Shown: piece after piece, positions 46,197 to 59,700 of the stretch
Position numbering within the stretch: position 1 is the first letter of the stretch
Layout of the letters: each line of letters begins with the position of its first letter
Assembly: GCA_002118135.1 (NCBI GenBank)
Contig: BDIU01000089.1
Coordinates: 124,001 to 188,000, forward strand
Origin: Trebouxia sp. TZW2008
Taxonomy: Eukaryota > Chlorophyta > Trebouxiophyceae > Trebouxiales > Trebouxiaceae
Direction: 5' to 3'
Length of the DNA stretch: 64,000 nucleotides
Notes under the pieces: model-generated
Database searches by the model: none
Told to the model about the DNA's origin: nothing
What the model saw: only the letters and a program-made list of their open reading frames with translations
Position numbers and translations under genes: made by a program

Positions 46197-49100
46197 ATGG
46201 CAGGGTCTCAGCAGTCATCAGGGCTGCAAATGGCTGCAAAGCTCACAGAGGGTGCCAGTAACAAGCCGTCCTCTGCAGCAGATCAGCTACAGGCACCTCT
46301 CAGGCCGCTAGCAGACAACAGCCAGCATGCATCAGACGCTTCTGCAGCAGCACCAACTTTGGCAAAAGCGCCATCCAGAAAGCGAGGCCGCGCCGCCAAG
46401 CAACAGACTCAAGCAACAGCATCCCTCGCCACGGCAGATCCTGCGCTTGAGGACATCAGCTTAGCTGAGCTTGCACAAGCAGCAAGAGCTGACACAGCAG
46501 GAGGGGCAAATGGAGCACAACCTGCTGCAGAGGCACTGTCTGATGCAAATGGACTGCCTCCTTCACAAGCAAAGCAGCAGACTGAGGATGGTGTCAAGCC
46601 CAAAGCTAAAAGGAAGCCTAGGCAGCCCAAAGCTGCAACTGCAACCAAGCAGAGTGACGTCGGTCAGCCTGCAGAGCAAAGCAAACAGACGACTGCAGTC
46701 AAGCAGGAGGCTGATCTGCCTGCAAACACAGCTGCTATCAAGGAGGAAAGCGCTGATCAGCAGACAGCCACTATGCCAGAATCAAACGCACTGCCAAGTG
46801 TTGCAGCCCCCTCAGATGCTGTTGCTGCTGATCTGTCCAAGCAGCCTACTGCAAAGCCCAAACGGAAGCCCCGGCAGTCAAAAGCTGCTGCCAAAGCAGT
46901 CGCGTCTGCAGTCAAAGAAGAGCAACAAGCAGCCAGCGATCAACCAGCATCAGTCTCAGATGCTGAAGTGCTGTCCGACGTCTCAGCAACAGCATCTGCT
47001 GCCACTGCCCAAGCTGCAGAGGCTGCTAGTAAGCCCAAGCCTAAGCGCAAGCCGCGGCAGACAAAAGCCGAAAAGGAGGCCGCAGTCGCCGCAGCTGCTG
47101 CCACTGCATCCGAGAGCGGCGCCACTGCCGGCAGTGAAGCACAACCCGCTGCTGCTCCTGCAAAGCTTGACAGACGCAAGAGAGCCAAGATTGAGCACAT
47201 TGTGGCCGATGTCAAGGAGGAAGTCGCTCATGAAGCAGCTGAGCAGGACCCAGCAATTGCACAGGCGCCAATTGGTGGTCTCGATGAGCATAAGCCACGC
47301 GTTGAAAAAGGCGCACCAGCTGCTGATGCTGGAGCCAGTGCATCTCAGACGTCACAAGCGTCTGTTGCTGGTGCTAAGGCGCCTGCTAAGCGCAAGAGGG
47401 CGCCAAAGAAAGCAGCTGCTGTCCCTGATGCTGATGGAGCAACCAGCATGTCTGATGCATCTGTCGGCACAGAAGGTAAACGCTTTGGTTTCCACCACAG
47501 ATGTTTTCAACTCACTGATACAGGCGTGTGATTGCTCATCACTTTTGTTGCGACTTTTGTCACAAGAAAGGTATCATCAAACACTTGTGTGCTGAGCTTT
47601 TCCAGCGCAGTCAGACATTCCACACTCAAGCTTGTCTAGGGGACGCTGCACTCAGCATGAGTGTTGCCTGGAACTGTGAGTTTAGCTAGATTTGATTCTT
47701 ACAATCCCTGTCCAGTTGCACATTTAGATTTGCGACGACATGATGCACCTGGTAGCTGGCAATGTGGTGCTGATGGCAACAGCCAACATCAGCACACGAG
47801 ACTTCAGCCCCAACACATCAGACCCCTAATAGCAAAGAGCTTTCCATTTGCAATGAATGTGCTCATTTCTACAAGGCTGTTTGGTCATTTGCCATGTTGC
47901 TTCATGTGCAGGTGCTACTGGCAAGGTCAGAGCCACATGCAGACATTTCATGTTGTTTCATGTGCAGGGGCTACTGGCAAGGCAACAGCCCCACGTAAAA
48001 GGGCGCTGAACAAGATCCGATTTCTTCATTTCTGAGAGGGTGTTTTGACAGTATCCTTGTCACTTTTTGTGCAGGTGCTATTGTGACGGCAAAAGCCCCT
48101 GCATAAAAGGGCATCCAAGAAAGCCCTAGCCCCTGATGGTCAGCCCAGCGTCTTAGAGATCTCCTGTGAGCCAACTCATCTCTACAAGGCTGTTCTTCAT
48201 TTTTAATGTTGCTTGATGCGCAGGGGCTACTGGCAAGGCAAAAGCCCCACGCAAGAGGGCGCCTAAGAAGGCCCCTGCCCCTGATGGTCAGCCCAGCACC
48301 TCAGAGGCATCCTGTGAGCAGATCAAGGTTGAGGGCCAAGAGACAGTGCAGAAGGTGAAGAAGTCACGCAAGAAGTTCAACAATGAGCTGACCCTTCGCC
48401 TAGTGGCTGCTGCCAAGGCAGCTCTGGCAGCACCTGAGACAGGTAAGCAGTCTGTCAGAAGCCATTTGCACTACTCATGTTGACTGTCAGGCACTTGACT
48501 GCACGACTTCCCAGAATGAATACAGTGACTGCGCAGTTTGGTAAGTGTTTCAATCTGGAGCAAGCTTGTGTACATTTAGTTTTGCTCTGTTCAATATTGG
48601 CGTCAGAAGCTTGCAAAATTGCAGAACATGCATGGTCAAAAAGGGCATTCACAGTCTTATCTTGCTGTAGCACAGACCATTGTGCCAGACTCATTTGCTT
48701 GCTCAGAAAGTATGGGCACATGCGTCATAATGTTGAGCAGCACTTTAACGCAATGTGCTTCCATAACGCCTCACACTATTTGACTCAAAATCTGACTCAA
48801 AATGAGTCAACAAGGCAAAAGCATGTTCGGTTTGTAATTGAGGGTTGCTGTGGCTTGTGCAGTGGTGGTGCCTCCTAGGCCGGTGCCCAACTTGGGGTAT
48901 GCCTGCCTGAACAGTACCTTGCAGGCTCAGAAGCCTCCTGTGACCAGCAACCGAGGGGCTATACTACGCACCTTTGAGGAGAAGGGCCTGCCCTACATCA
49001 GCCAGCTGGCCCTCCAGAATGCCAAGGACCTGTTGCCTATCGTGCAGTGGAACCATGAGCACAACATCCGCCTCTTCAGGCAAGCACCGTCATGTTTGGA

Positions 49101-52100
49101 TTTGCCCCACCTGCATGCATGTGACTGATCACAAGCAAGCAAAACGGCAGCATTTTATGAAAAGGTCTGCTGCCCATTATGCGGTCAAACCATGAGCAAC
49201 CGTCCACCTCTTGAGGCAAGCATGACTGGTTTGGTCGTCACCTGCGTGCATGCAAGGACCTGCTGCCCGTTGTACGGAAGGACCTGGAGCCTGCAATCTG
49301 CCTTTTGCGCAAGCACCTCTATCATGCAGTTGACGTAGTGACCTACCTCAATTGCGTGTGCAACTGCGCTGGCTGATATCAAGACCACTTGAAAGCAATC
49401 TGCATCATGCAGGCTGAGCAGCAATGTCGTGCCTTGGCTGACACTGCAAGTACAAGCTCAAACAGCTATCTCACCTGCCTTACAAGAAACCCTCTACAGG
49501 TCATCCATTCGACACTCATAGCACTGCTCAATGCAGGCTGAGTTGCAATCTATTCCCTTAGGGTGACAGTGGCAAGCACAAGCTGGAGGAAGTGCCTGAG
49601 ACACAGACCTGACTACTTCGATATGAGATGACTTGCTTCATGCAACAATGCACTATGCAGGCTGAGCAGCAATCTGTTTCCTTGGGGTGACAGTGGCAAA
49701 TACAGGCTCAACGAGCTGCCTGACCTGCCAGAGATGGAGACAGTGGCTGGGATTGATACCTATTCAGCTGAAACAAGTCTATATGATGCAGGCTGAGCAG
49801 CGATCTGTTTCCTTGGGGTGACAGTGGCAAGTACAAGCTGGAAGAGCTGCCTGACCTCCCAGAGATTGAGACTGTGTTAGCAGAGGTGGGAGCTTTGGCC
49901 AGGCTGTACAAGCAGCGCCTGACGGCTCACCCCTCGGAATTTGTCAAGATGGCAGCGCAGAAGGATGATATCATCTACAAAAGCATCCTAGACTTAGAAA
50001 ACCATTCTCGGGTGCGTCATCAATGCCTGAATTAGACAGTCAGTCAAGTAACAACCTGGTGTAGAGAATCGACAGGTGGCTATACAGCTAGTGACAGATT
50101 GACAGTCGTGCTGCATGAGTATGGATCGATTCAGTTCAAGCACCACCCCACAGCCCACCCCTCTGTATTTGTCAAGATGGTGGTATAGAAGGACAACATT
50201 CCTTTCCAAGAGCATCCTAGACCTCGAAAGTTGTTGCTGGGTGCATCAGCAATCCTTCACTGCATCAATCAAGCATTCTGTTGGCATGCAGGTGTTTGAC
50301 ATGATGGGGTATGAGCCCAACTACTGGAACAAGATCAACATCCACATTGGCGGCACTTATGGCAAGGAGGAGGAGCACAAGGCGGCTACCTTGGAGCGCT
50401 TCATCTTGTAAGCTATTCAACCACTTGAAAAGTTTCACATCATCTTCACACGTTCTCAATGGCACTTAGCACAATTTTGACATTGGCCTTGCTCTTGGTC
50501 ACAATTCATTATACCAGCAATCAAGTCACATGTTCAAATTTTTTTTTGGTTATGCAGCAATAGGAAAAGATTTTGGCCATAACACCAAGTGACAATCCCA
50601 AGTCTCCTGCACCGCTCACTAACATTGCTTTTATTGACGCTTTAGATGTTATCTCGTAAACCAAAAGTTTATTAAAAGATCAGAACAGAGACCTACTCCT
50701 TCCCACCCAAAAAGTTTTTTTAGAAGTAAGAAACTGTCCGCTTTCATTCAATTTTGCAACCAGTAAAGCAACTGACAAAGCAGTGAAGCGCAGTGCTTGC
50801 TGCTCGATGCTGTCATGCCGCATTATCTGAGGAGTCAGCTTGGGTCATCCAACAGATCTTTCTACAATGGGTGTCAAGACTATGCATGGGCAAACAGCAG
50901 TGGCCTGCATTCACAGCCATAGGTCCTTGAGCGATTTTCACACAGTAGCACCTGCACCTGCATTATCATATTATCTTGTCTTGTATTGTATTGTATTGTA
51001 TTATATTATATTATATTATATTATATTATATTATATTATATTATATTATATTATATTATATTATATTATATTTTATTTTTCAGTTCTCCATAGCATGTCA
51101 ATGCCACTTACAGCTCTTGAGTTGGTTGACTTGTACTGCCACTTGTACCGACACAGACAGGTATGTTTTGCAGGAACTTCCAGAAGCTGAGTCCCAATGT
51201 GAAGAAGCGTCTGGCAGTTGAGAATGATGACAAGGCCACTCAGTGGTCCATCACTGACCTGCTGCCTTTGCATGAGAGACTAGGTAAGGCATCAACCAGC
51301 AGCACAGCTTAGCCAAGGCGTGCTGTGGTTCCAGCACAATTTCATCTGCCAGAGCACGTCATTGGCCCCACTTATCTTTTATCTACATTTTTGATCTGAT
51401 GCCTGCAGTTGCTTGCTTACCACACCATAGTGTGTTTTGGGCATACTTGCAGTCAGCTTGAACTGAAACAGACAGATGCTTGCTTCAGCCGTGGCAGGCA
51501 ATCACGCTTGTACAGCGCCTCAACAACCACAGCTGAGCTAAATGAGCATGCAGGCTCAGTGACTTGATTTTGACTTGCGTTTGTCTTGTCTGTCATGCAG
51601 GCATAGCCATCACCTTTGACTTCCATCACCACAGGTTCTGCCAAGGCGGCAAGACTGAAGAAGAGGCTTTCAAGGCTGCCATAGCCACATGGCCCAAGGA
51701 TGTGCGACCTCAGGTGAGTTCCCTCCTTGCTGCACCTGAAGGTTGTTAGCAAGTCACCTCAGTGTGCTGTACATTGCTGCCATAGTGCAATGACAAGTGG
51801 CATGCCTGTATTGTCTCGCACATGATCCGTGTACAGTAGAAAGCAAAACCACGCCCGAGCTGTGCAGTGGCATGCCTGCTCAGCATCCTGTGCATGGGTC
51901 TGATGGGTTGAACCACGTGGATGGCCTGGTCTCACAGCTGAGTGCAAGCCTTAAGAAGGTGCAAGTTTGTCCGCTATGGTTCGGCATATATTGACCCAAA
52001 GCTGGCTCTGATCAAATGCTGCATTCGGTCCAGACACAGCAAGTAGACCACACAAACATCACAAGATCGCTTTTGACATGGACCAGCTGCTAGCATCAGC

Positions 52101-52567
52101 AACCAGCACATTTGGCAGACAGTCTTACTTGCGTCAATTCTTCATGCTTTGTGCATGAGTCGTGTCTGCATGCAGGCAGCATCAACCCTGTAAATGCATT
52201 GCAGGTACATTGGTCAGAAGAGCCAGAGGACCCTATCAAGATGCGACGTGCTCATTCACAATTCATTAGAGGCCCCATGAACCTGCATGGTCATGCAGCT
52301 GACGTTGACATCATGGTAGAAGCAAAGGCTAAGGAACTGACTGTCCTAGACTTCAGAAATACAGACCATCTGGAAGTTGATCTGGCAGTGATCCCTGGCA
52401 CTCTTGATAGTCCTGAGGCCGTCAGAGAAAAGTATGATCAGGACATTGAAGGTGCATGTAAGGCGAGAGTGGCTGTTGAGGAGCAAGAGGTCGTGAACAA
52501 GGCCAGCAGGGAAGCAGAGGCCAAGAAAGCAGCAGAAGCTGGCGCTCTGAAGTTTCTGCCCACATGA
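46197..52567 (+). CDS. uvsE: UV-damage endonuclease (UVDE/UvsE family)
   Basis: Nicks DNA 5' to UV photoproducts and some other lesions, starting an alternative excision repair route. Eight exons: 46197-47475, 48224-48442, 48863-49079, 49792-50011, 50292-50407, 51174-51283, 51601-51713, 52205-52567; 2637 nt, 878 aa, phases consistent. Residues 1-480 are low complexity, Ala/Gln/Lys-rich, with basic motifs KAKRKPRQPKA, KPKRKPRQSKA and KPKRKPRQTKA resembling AT-hook or H1-tail DNA contacts. The TIM-barrel catalytic part follows: NLGYACLN, RTFEEKGLPYISQLALQNA, WNHEHNIRLFRLSSDLFPWG, LTAHPSEF, ILDLENHSRVFDMMG, INIHIGGTYG, LAVENDD, ITFDFHHHRF, VHWSEEP and GHAADVD. The His/Asp/Glu residues expected to hold three metals are present. 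A charged Ala/Glu tail ends the protein. Intron 3 is GC-AG. ATG at 46197 was chosen as first in frame; the preceding in-frame stretch lacks one. Confidence 0.93.
47911..48160 (+). repeat. Three copies of the start of UVDE exon 2
   Basis: TGCAGGGGCTACTGGCAAGG and following bases recur near 47910, 47965 and 48073, before the functional copy at 48224. The second still reads ATGKATAPRKRALNK; the third extends ~90 bases but is shifted. Confidence 0.85.
49230..49750 (+). repeat. Copies of UVDE exon 3 end and exon 4 start
   Basis: Near 49250 the end of exon 3 recurs (AAGGACCTGCTGCCCGTTGT). Then three copies of the exon 4 start lie at ~49410, 49530 and 49655. The last is open and reads LSSNLFPWGDSGKYRLNELP and on to EMETVAG with an intact acceptor. 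Confidence 0.85.
50130..50250 (+). repeat. Copy of the end of UVDE exon 4
   Basis: About 110 bases downstream of exon 4 match its end (AHPSVFVKM, then a stop in place of AAQ, and SILDLE legible). Confidence 0.85.
50980..51075 (+). repeat. (TTGTA)n/(TTATA)n microsatellite
   Basis: About 18 five-base units, switching from TTGTA to TTATA, in UVDE intron 5 about 100 bases before the next acceptor. Confidence 0.95.
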
Positions 52568-53739
52568 TGCATTCAGCACAATGGTTGAGTTTGGACATTT
52601 CGTTTTGCCTATTTGCAGCAGTACTGTTCAGATTGAATTATGCCATTGTATGAGCTACATCACTGGTTCTGAAGCTTTGACAAAGATGTCCTTATTGCAG
52701 TCCTTTTGTATGTGACGTTTTCGGTTTGGCGTCAGCTGCTGTGATCACAATGAGCATTTAGCAGTACAGCATTGTCATTGGTACAGCTTAGCTAGCCTGA
52801 AATTATCTGGTGGTAGTGAAGCTGTGAAAGTGCCAACATCCTTGTTGTGTCAAAATCGGATCACGGTGAACTCATGTTTAGGAAGGATGCATTGTAGCCC
52901 TCTTACATAGGTTCGCACACAAAAGGAGGTCGCACTTTTGAGCAGAACTAGAGCCAACGATTGCAGGCGCCTAATTAGCCACCAATCAAACCTGCCTAAT
53001 CAAGGCCACCAACAGCTGACATGCACAGGAACACGACTGCATCGTCAGGACATGAAACGATTTTGCAGTTTGCAGAAAGTCAGAGTACTGGCAGCAAACC
53101 AAAGCAGGCAAAACCATCAACGAAACGGCAAGACACTACAGCACTCAAGGTTCCCGGGCGATCACTCAGCCGAGTACTAGTTGAGCTCAATCCAGTTTGA
53201 TTGCCCTGATCGGACGAGAAGGGATTTGTTCTGGGTAATCTGGCCGTAGCATGCTGATGATGCCAAATCTTAAATATTGTTGTGTGCTCTCTGGACTGGA
53301 TATTCCTTTTCTTGCTGTTTCTGGACTGAATCGCTGATTCACCCGCCTGAACCTCTCAATGAATGACAGCTACCCCTTGTACAAGTGGGAAGGTGCTGCA
53401 GAAATGTATGTTCCTGCTGTCACCGCCAAGCTGGCTTTGCTTCATTGCACTGTGCTCATGATAACACCAACTCCAGCATTCAATGTGACCATGTGATGAC
53501 AGAGCATTACGAATGTCAAGATACAAAATCACCGACAGCTTTCATGCGTTACAGGTACTCAGTAGTTCTTAAATAAAGCAGGACGTTTGGAAGTGCTGCT
53601 GTACATATGTCTGAAGAGATATGCTTGTTGCCAATATGACCAAAGGCAATAATGTGAAGCATCACGAGTGTGCAGCAGGTAATTGGACAAAACTGGTGAA
53701 ATGACATGCAGCTAAATCCTGACGATAGCAAGCTGTAGT
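52568..53739. other. Intergenic region between convergent genes
   Basis: Lies between the stop codons of the UVDE gene (+) and the E4/E2 gene (-). No conserved coding stretch or RNA gene recognised. Confidence 0.6.
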
Positions 53740-56700
53740 CTACAAAGCAGCAAGCAATTCGTGCAGCTCCACAATAGCATCTGCCAAGCGCCGTCTATAT
53801 AGTACATCTAGGTTTGCTGATGTGTCAAACCATTTCTTACACTGCTCTATCAAGGCATGCCTTGATTGGCTGAAGTGGGCCCTGATGACAGCCTCAAAAC
53901 CTGGCTTTGGCTTGCGCAGCTGATCTATCATGCCCCACCTGCAACAACTAAAGTCAGATCTCAATCTGTAACAAAACGGGCTCAGGACCAATTGAGCAGC
54001 ACTGATCACACTTTCTGGGTTCACTGCATCTGCCTGTAATGCTAGGCTGCCATTCCCACAATTGCCTGCAACATGAGGCAGACAAAAGCGCTGAGACCAC
54101 ACGTCACACAGTGACCAGAACTGTGGTACCGCTCATCTGAGCTACACATGCCAAAATTCTGCTCAGCAGTGCTGACATGACAACATCGTACAGGACAGAA
54201 GTGCACAGATTATAAAACATTGGCCAGAGGTATTGGGGGAAAACAAAGCCTGCATTCAATTCTGCACCATTGTTAAATTATTGTTGTGTGATGACGCACA
54301 GCGACATCTGCGCACCTGATATTGTTGAGGTGGATCTCTGCATTGTAGCTATTGCTGGCCTTTGTGCCTTCAGCCTGGCCTCGCATAAGTTCCACGTTGG
54401 GCTCATTGAAGTAGGGGTCTGAGATCAGAATCATGCCTTGAATGGATAACAAAATCTGGAACAAGCTGCTGTTCTGTGGGTCCCACTTCTGTGATGCATC
54501 TGTGCCATGCCAGGTGCCCAAAAGGGATAGGCACACCTGTGCATACCACAAAAGATTAAGTTACACTTCTTGGCTTACACGCAGGCATTGGATGGATCCC
54601 AGACATTGCAGCCCATGCGCAACTTGCTGCACCAAACCCGCAAGCGCTACATGGCAGATTACCATGCAGCCCATGGCTTCCCTGTTTACCCACTGACTTG
54701 TAGGCGCCTGAGCTCTGCAGGACTTTCCCGTCGTGGACAGATGCAAGCTGTGCAGCCACCACCACTGTGGAAAATGGCTCTCACACATCACTAGCCTGAT
54801 CTATGCATCTCGGATAACACAGTAGCTTGTAAGCAGGATGCATTGTGATGGACTGGGGAGCCTGACCTTGCCATCGGCATACAGATTTGGGTTGAACCTG
54901 GCTCGTCCTTCACCGTTGGTGGCCATGTTCATGAGGGGTGGCACATTGGGGTAGTCCTGAGGGAAGAAAACATCAAACATAAAACAGCCACCATGATAGG
55001 GGGTGCCCTCTGGACCTGCATACAACAGTGCCCCTGGTGATGCATGCCTGTTTGACTGAGCATGCTGTAACAGAATCCGTATGTGCATGTCGCTTGATTT
55101 GTGACTTGGGATCAGCTTTTCAATGTCAGCAAATGTGTGATGCTTGATGCATCTATCATAAGGGTCCACAAAGCAATCTCATGTGAGGTGAAAAAGACCA
55201 TGGCGTGCAAGCATCAAGACGCTGCACACCTGTGATCATGGCTCTGACTTTGTCCATGCGGTCAGCGTCGTGCCTAACAAAGATGGAGGAGGACATGTGA
55301 ATGGGCGGCGCAGTCTTGCCACGTAGGTTGCGGATCTCACGGCTCAGTCGCTTCATCTTGGTCTGGGTGTCACCAGCTACCTGCTCGGCCATCAAAGCAA
55401 ATGCCCTGCACCCACAGCACTCATTCAGCATTGTGTTGCTCCTGTTGCTGAGGCGTCAAAGTCACTGACAGCCAACAACTGCAGGGCTGTTTTGTAGGCC
55501 TCCTCAGGATTCACAGGGGCAAGCGCAGGAAACAACAGCTCTGACGGACTGTTACCCTGCTTTTATTATTGCTGCTGGGCAATTGCTGTTACTACTGCTA
55601 CATACCTGTTGTATGCTCCTGTTGCTGAAGCGTCAAAGTCACTGACAGCCAAGGGCTGCAGGGCCTGCTTGTAGGCCTCTTCAGCATTTGAAGGGGCAGG
55701 AGCAGGAAACGACAGGTCTGGCAGGCTGATGTGCTGCTGGCTGGAGGGTGTGTGTGAAGCTGCTGCTGCCCCTGGTGGTGCATAGGATTGCCGCCGCTCA
55801 GCCACCTGCAGTTATCAAACTTTGTCAAGCATTGCAAGTTTCTGGCTCTCATGTCTTGCAGGTGGATGGCCATGTGATGACTGGTACACATTCTGACACA
55901 ACTCCTGGGCCTCTGTGTGTGTGTCAAACTTTGTTTGCAGTCTGCCCAGGACGTCGCATGCCTTTGAGCGGCACAGATGCCAGCACGTGTCAGCTGGGTT
56001 GCTCAAAAGTGATGCTGCAGTCCAGCAATCAACCACCCACATGCTGTGCAACAAGCAAGACTTGTCTCATCTGATCCAGAACAGTTACGCTTAGGCTCAG
56101 ACATGTTGTTGGAAAGTGAAGCCTGGAAGTGAAGCGCCACTCAACGACATATAGTCATTGCCACTGTGTGGCACATGCGATCAGCTTTGTTGGCTGGCTA
56201 AAGCATGTAAAATCACTCTGTGCCTCTCTGGAAAAGAATGTACTGATTGATGCCTATGTGTGCATTGTCCACAGCGACGTATGATGTGAGCAAGGCAGAG
56301 AGTCCATCAGCTGCCTGCAGGTATCTCTGCTGCACAGCCCTCTGGTGCCATGTCAGACTGTGATGGTGCTCACACAGTACCAGCAGGCCAGCAGCAAAGA
56401 TGCGCGCAGGCATGGAATGGAGTGCTCACAGCTGGTGCTAAAGACTTGCAGCAATCAGCCACCTACATGCGGTGCAGTTAGCATCACTCGTGCTGTCCAC
56501 TTAAGGACAAGTGCCCTCCAACGCAGCCAGAGTGTCTGAGGATGAAAAATCACTGAAGCAGCGCCTTGACACTGACTGATTACCATTAGAGAGTTGCTGA
56601 AAGACAGGACTGCAGCAAGGTATAAGTTGCATGCAGGCAACTTTGGTGCTTTTCAACTCAAGGCTATGTCAGACATTGAATTTGCTCACACAGCATCAGT

Positions 56701-59700
56701 GAGCCAGCAGCAAAGGTGCTTGCAGGCATGAGACGGAGCGATCGCACCTGATGCTGAGGGGTTGCAGCCATCAGCCACCTATATGCTGGGCAACAAGCAA
56801 GACTTCCGCCGTCTAACTGACAGCTACAGGCATAGTGATGTTCATTGAGGGTGAGGCTCCAGTCAGGGAAGCCTGTGTGCTGACTGACCTCAATGTGTGC
56901 AGTGCTGGTAGACAGATGAATTGAGCAGGGTGTAGAGGCCACCAGGTATCTGCAGGCGTCTGTGCTGCTCGCCAGATGCATGCAACATCAGGCTGTAATG
57001 GCACTGAAATAGCACCAACTGGACAGCAGCAAAGATTCCTGCAGGCGTCAGATGATGCTGAAGACTTGCAGCAACCAGCCATTTATATGCTGTGCAACAA
57101 GCAAGAATTGTGCCATCTAAATGAGACCATTGCCGTCAGGCAAAGCCGTGGTCACGAAAAACAAAGCTTCACTTGGAAAAGAGTCTTGTGTGCTCCGCAC
57201 TCCTCATGTGAGCACTATTGTCAGACACATGAACTCAGCAAGGTGTGGACGCCATCAGCTGCCTGCAGGCAGCTCTGCCACATGCCCTTTTTGTTGCTGC
57301 GTCAGACTGGATGGTGCTTTCACAGCAACAGTAGGCTAGCTGCAGAGATGCCTGCAGGTGCCAGATGGCCTGCTAACAGCGCAGATGCAGAAATCGGCCA
57401 CCAAGTTGAAGGCTGACGCAAGGGGAGCTGGTGTGGCGTTTGACCTCAGTGGGCGCATTGTTGGCAGAGGCGCAATTTCAGCAAGGCATAGAGGTCATCA
57501 GCTGCCTGCAGGCAGCCCTGCCACATGCCCTTCTGATACTGCGTATGACTGTGGTGGTGCTCTCACAGCAAAAGTAGGTCAGCAGCAAAGGTGCCTGCGG
57601 GCATCACCTGGGGTGAGCACAGATGCTGAAGCATTGCAGCAGCCAGCCACCTATATGCTGTGAAATAAGCAAGGCTTGTGCTGTCTGATTGAGAACAAGT
57701 GCCCTTGAAACTAGCCATGGTGTTCAAGGACAAAGCACCACTGAAGCAGCGCCTTCACGCTGACTGAATTCAATCAGGGAGTGCTTGACAGACAGGTGAG
57801 TGCAGCAAGGTATGGAGGCCATCAGCTGCATGCAGGCGTCTTTGCTGCTGGCCAAACTCAAGGCTATGTCAGAGACTGTGATGGTGCTCACATAGCACCA
57901 ATTGGCCAGCAGCAAAGTTGCCTGTAGGCACTGTATGGAGTGCTAACAGCTGATGCTGAAGGCTTGCAGCAACAAGTCACCCATATGCTGTGCAACAAGC
58001 CAGACTTATCCCAACCAGTTGAGAACAACTGCCCTCTGTCGCAGGCATGCTGTTTTGAGGGCAAAGCTTCACTCAAAGGGAGCCTGTGTGCTGATGGACA
58101 TCAATGTGTGCATTGCTTGCAGAGACATACATTGAGCAAGGTGTAGAGGCCATCAGCTGTCTGCAGGGTTTTTTGCTGCTTGCCAGATTGCTGCTGTATC
58201 AGACTGGGACGGTGCTGACGCAGCAATGATTGGACAGCAGCAAGAATGCCTGCAGCCACGGATGATGTTGACGGCATGCAGCAACCAGCCATCTATATAC
58301 TGTGCAATCAGCAACACTTATGCTGTCTGGTTGAGACCACTGCCGTCAGACAAAGCCATGACGAAGCTTTGCCTACAGAGAGCTTATATGCTGGTCGATG
58401 TCTTTGTGTGCATCGTTGACGGACACATGTGTTCAGCAAGTTGTGAAGGCTACCCGCTTCCAGCAGCTATCTCTGCTCCGAGACTGCTTGTGCTATGTCA
58501 AGTTGTGTTGGTGCTCACACAGCTCAAGATGCCTGGGGGCAAAGATGCCAGCAAGCTGTTGATAGTCTGAGAAGCCTTGCTGAGCCAAACGCCACTGTCC
58601 TTATATTTTTTGATCCACCAGCTGCTTGAACAAAAGAATGTGTTGGCCCTGTCGATGAGATCCAACCTGTTCTTCAAGCTGATCAAGCCAAGCAGCATGC
58701 TAACAGCGCATAAAAAGCTTTGAGTACCCTAAAGATGGGACGACGGCCGGCATTGGCTTACCTGTGCTATGAAGTTGTCAAGCCAAGCAGCATGCGCATA
58801 CTTCCCCAGCTGGTTGGAGAGGCGTGAGGATGCGGTGAGCCTGTCAAGTAACGCCAGCCAGCTCTTCAAATTCGTCAAGCCGAGCAGCATGCTCATAAGA
58901 TACAAGCATGGATTGCTTGTAGATGGTGTCGTCGATGTGGGCTTACCTGTGCACTGAGCTTGTCAAGGCAAGCAGCACAATTAAAGCAGATGCAAAGCTG
59001 TATGCAGGTCTGTTGGTGGGTCTTTGAACAACCTTTAGGGGCCTGTGAAGGAGTGCTGACCTGTGCTATGAGCTTGTCCAGGCGAGCAGCGTGCTCATGA
59101 TCTCCCAGCTGCTTAGAGGTAAGGATACGGTGGGCCTTGCGCAGCACAGGCTCCTCATAATCCGGCTCCCCAGCCACGCCCTCCACAAACCTGTCATCCT
59201 CAGCAAGCCGCAACAACACCTACAAAGAGGAGCAAAGATGACTTGTCAAACAAGAGCATTGTACTGAAAACCATTTTTTAACCGGTTGCAATTAGGTCAG
59301 GGCGTAGCGACTGGCTCCTCATGGTCTGATTCCTCAGCCAGGCCCTCTACAAACCTGTCATCCTCAGCAAGCAGCAACAAGACCTGCAGATAGGAGCAAA
59401 GATGACATGCCAAAAAGACCATGTAACAACAGCTGTGTTTCAGCTTTAACACTTGCATTGCTGGCTTTGCATCAGCCGGAGCACATATAGCAATATGAGG
59501 CAAATTTTGTGCCCTGGCTTCAAGTGACTGGAAAACAAACACAATGTATGAATGCAATTGAATGATACAACACGTTTGTGTGCCAGTCACTTGGAACCAG
59601 AGCGCAGCTGAATGCCTCAAGGCAGCCTCAGGCCAATGCAACAGCAAGCTCTGCAGCCATTCCAGATGCTGATCATGCTGGTAATAGAACACGCCAGGCA

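Noticed and set aside
46471..47595. 374-codon Leu/Gln-rich open frame overlapping the UVDE first exon
   Set aside because: It is the +1 shadow of a low-complexity Ala/Gln-rich coding exon. The other frame continues in phase into the UVDE catalytic exons.
54570..54794. Plus-strand open frame between two E2 exons
   Set aside because: It lies wholly inside an intron of the opposite-strand gene and matches nothing recognisable.
53740..55805. A stand-alone BIRC6-like E2 gene
   Set aside because: Possible, but the first E2-side exon (55805-55606) starts with a phase 0 acceptor and has no ATG before the UBC domain, so continuation of the E4 exons is preferred.
55990..58480. Regular repeats considered as a CRISPR array
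   Set aside because: Units are ~310 bases, diverged, without short identical repeats and spacers, in a spliced eukaryotic gene.
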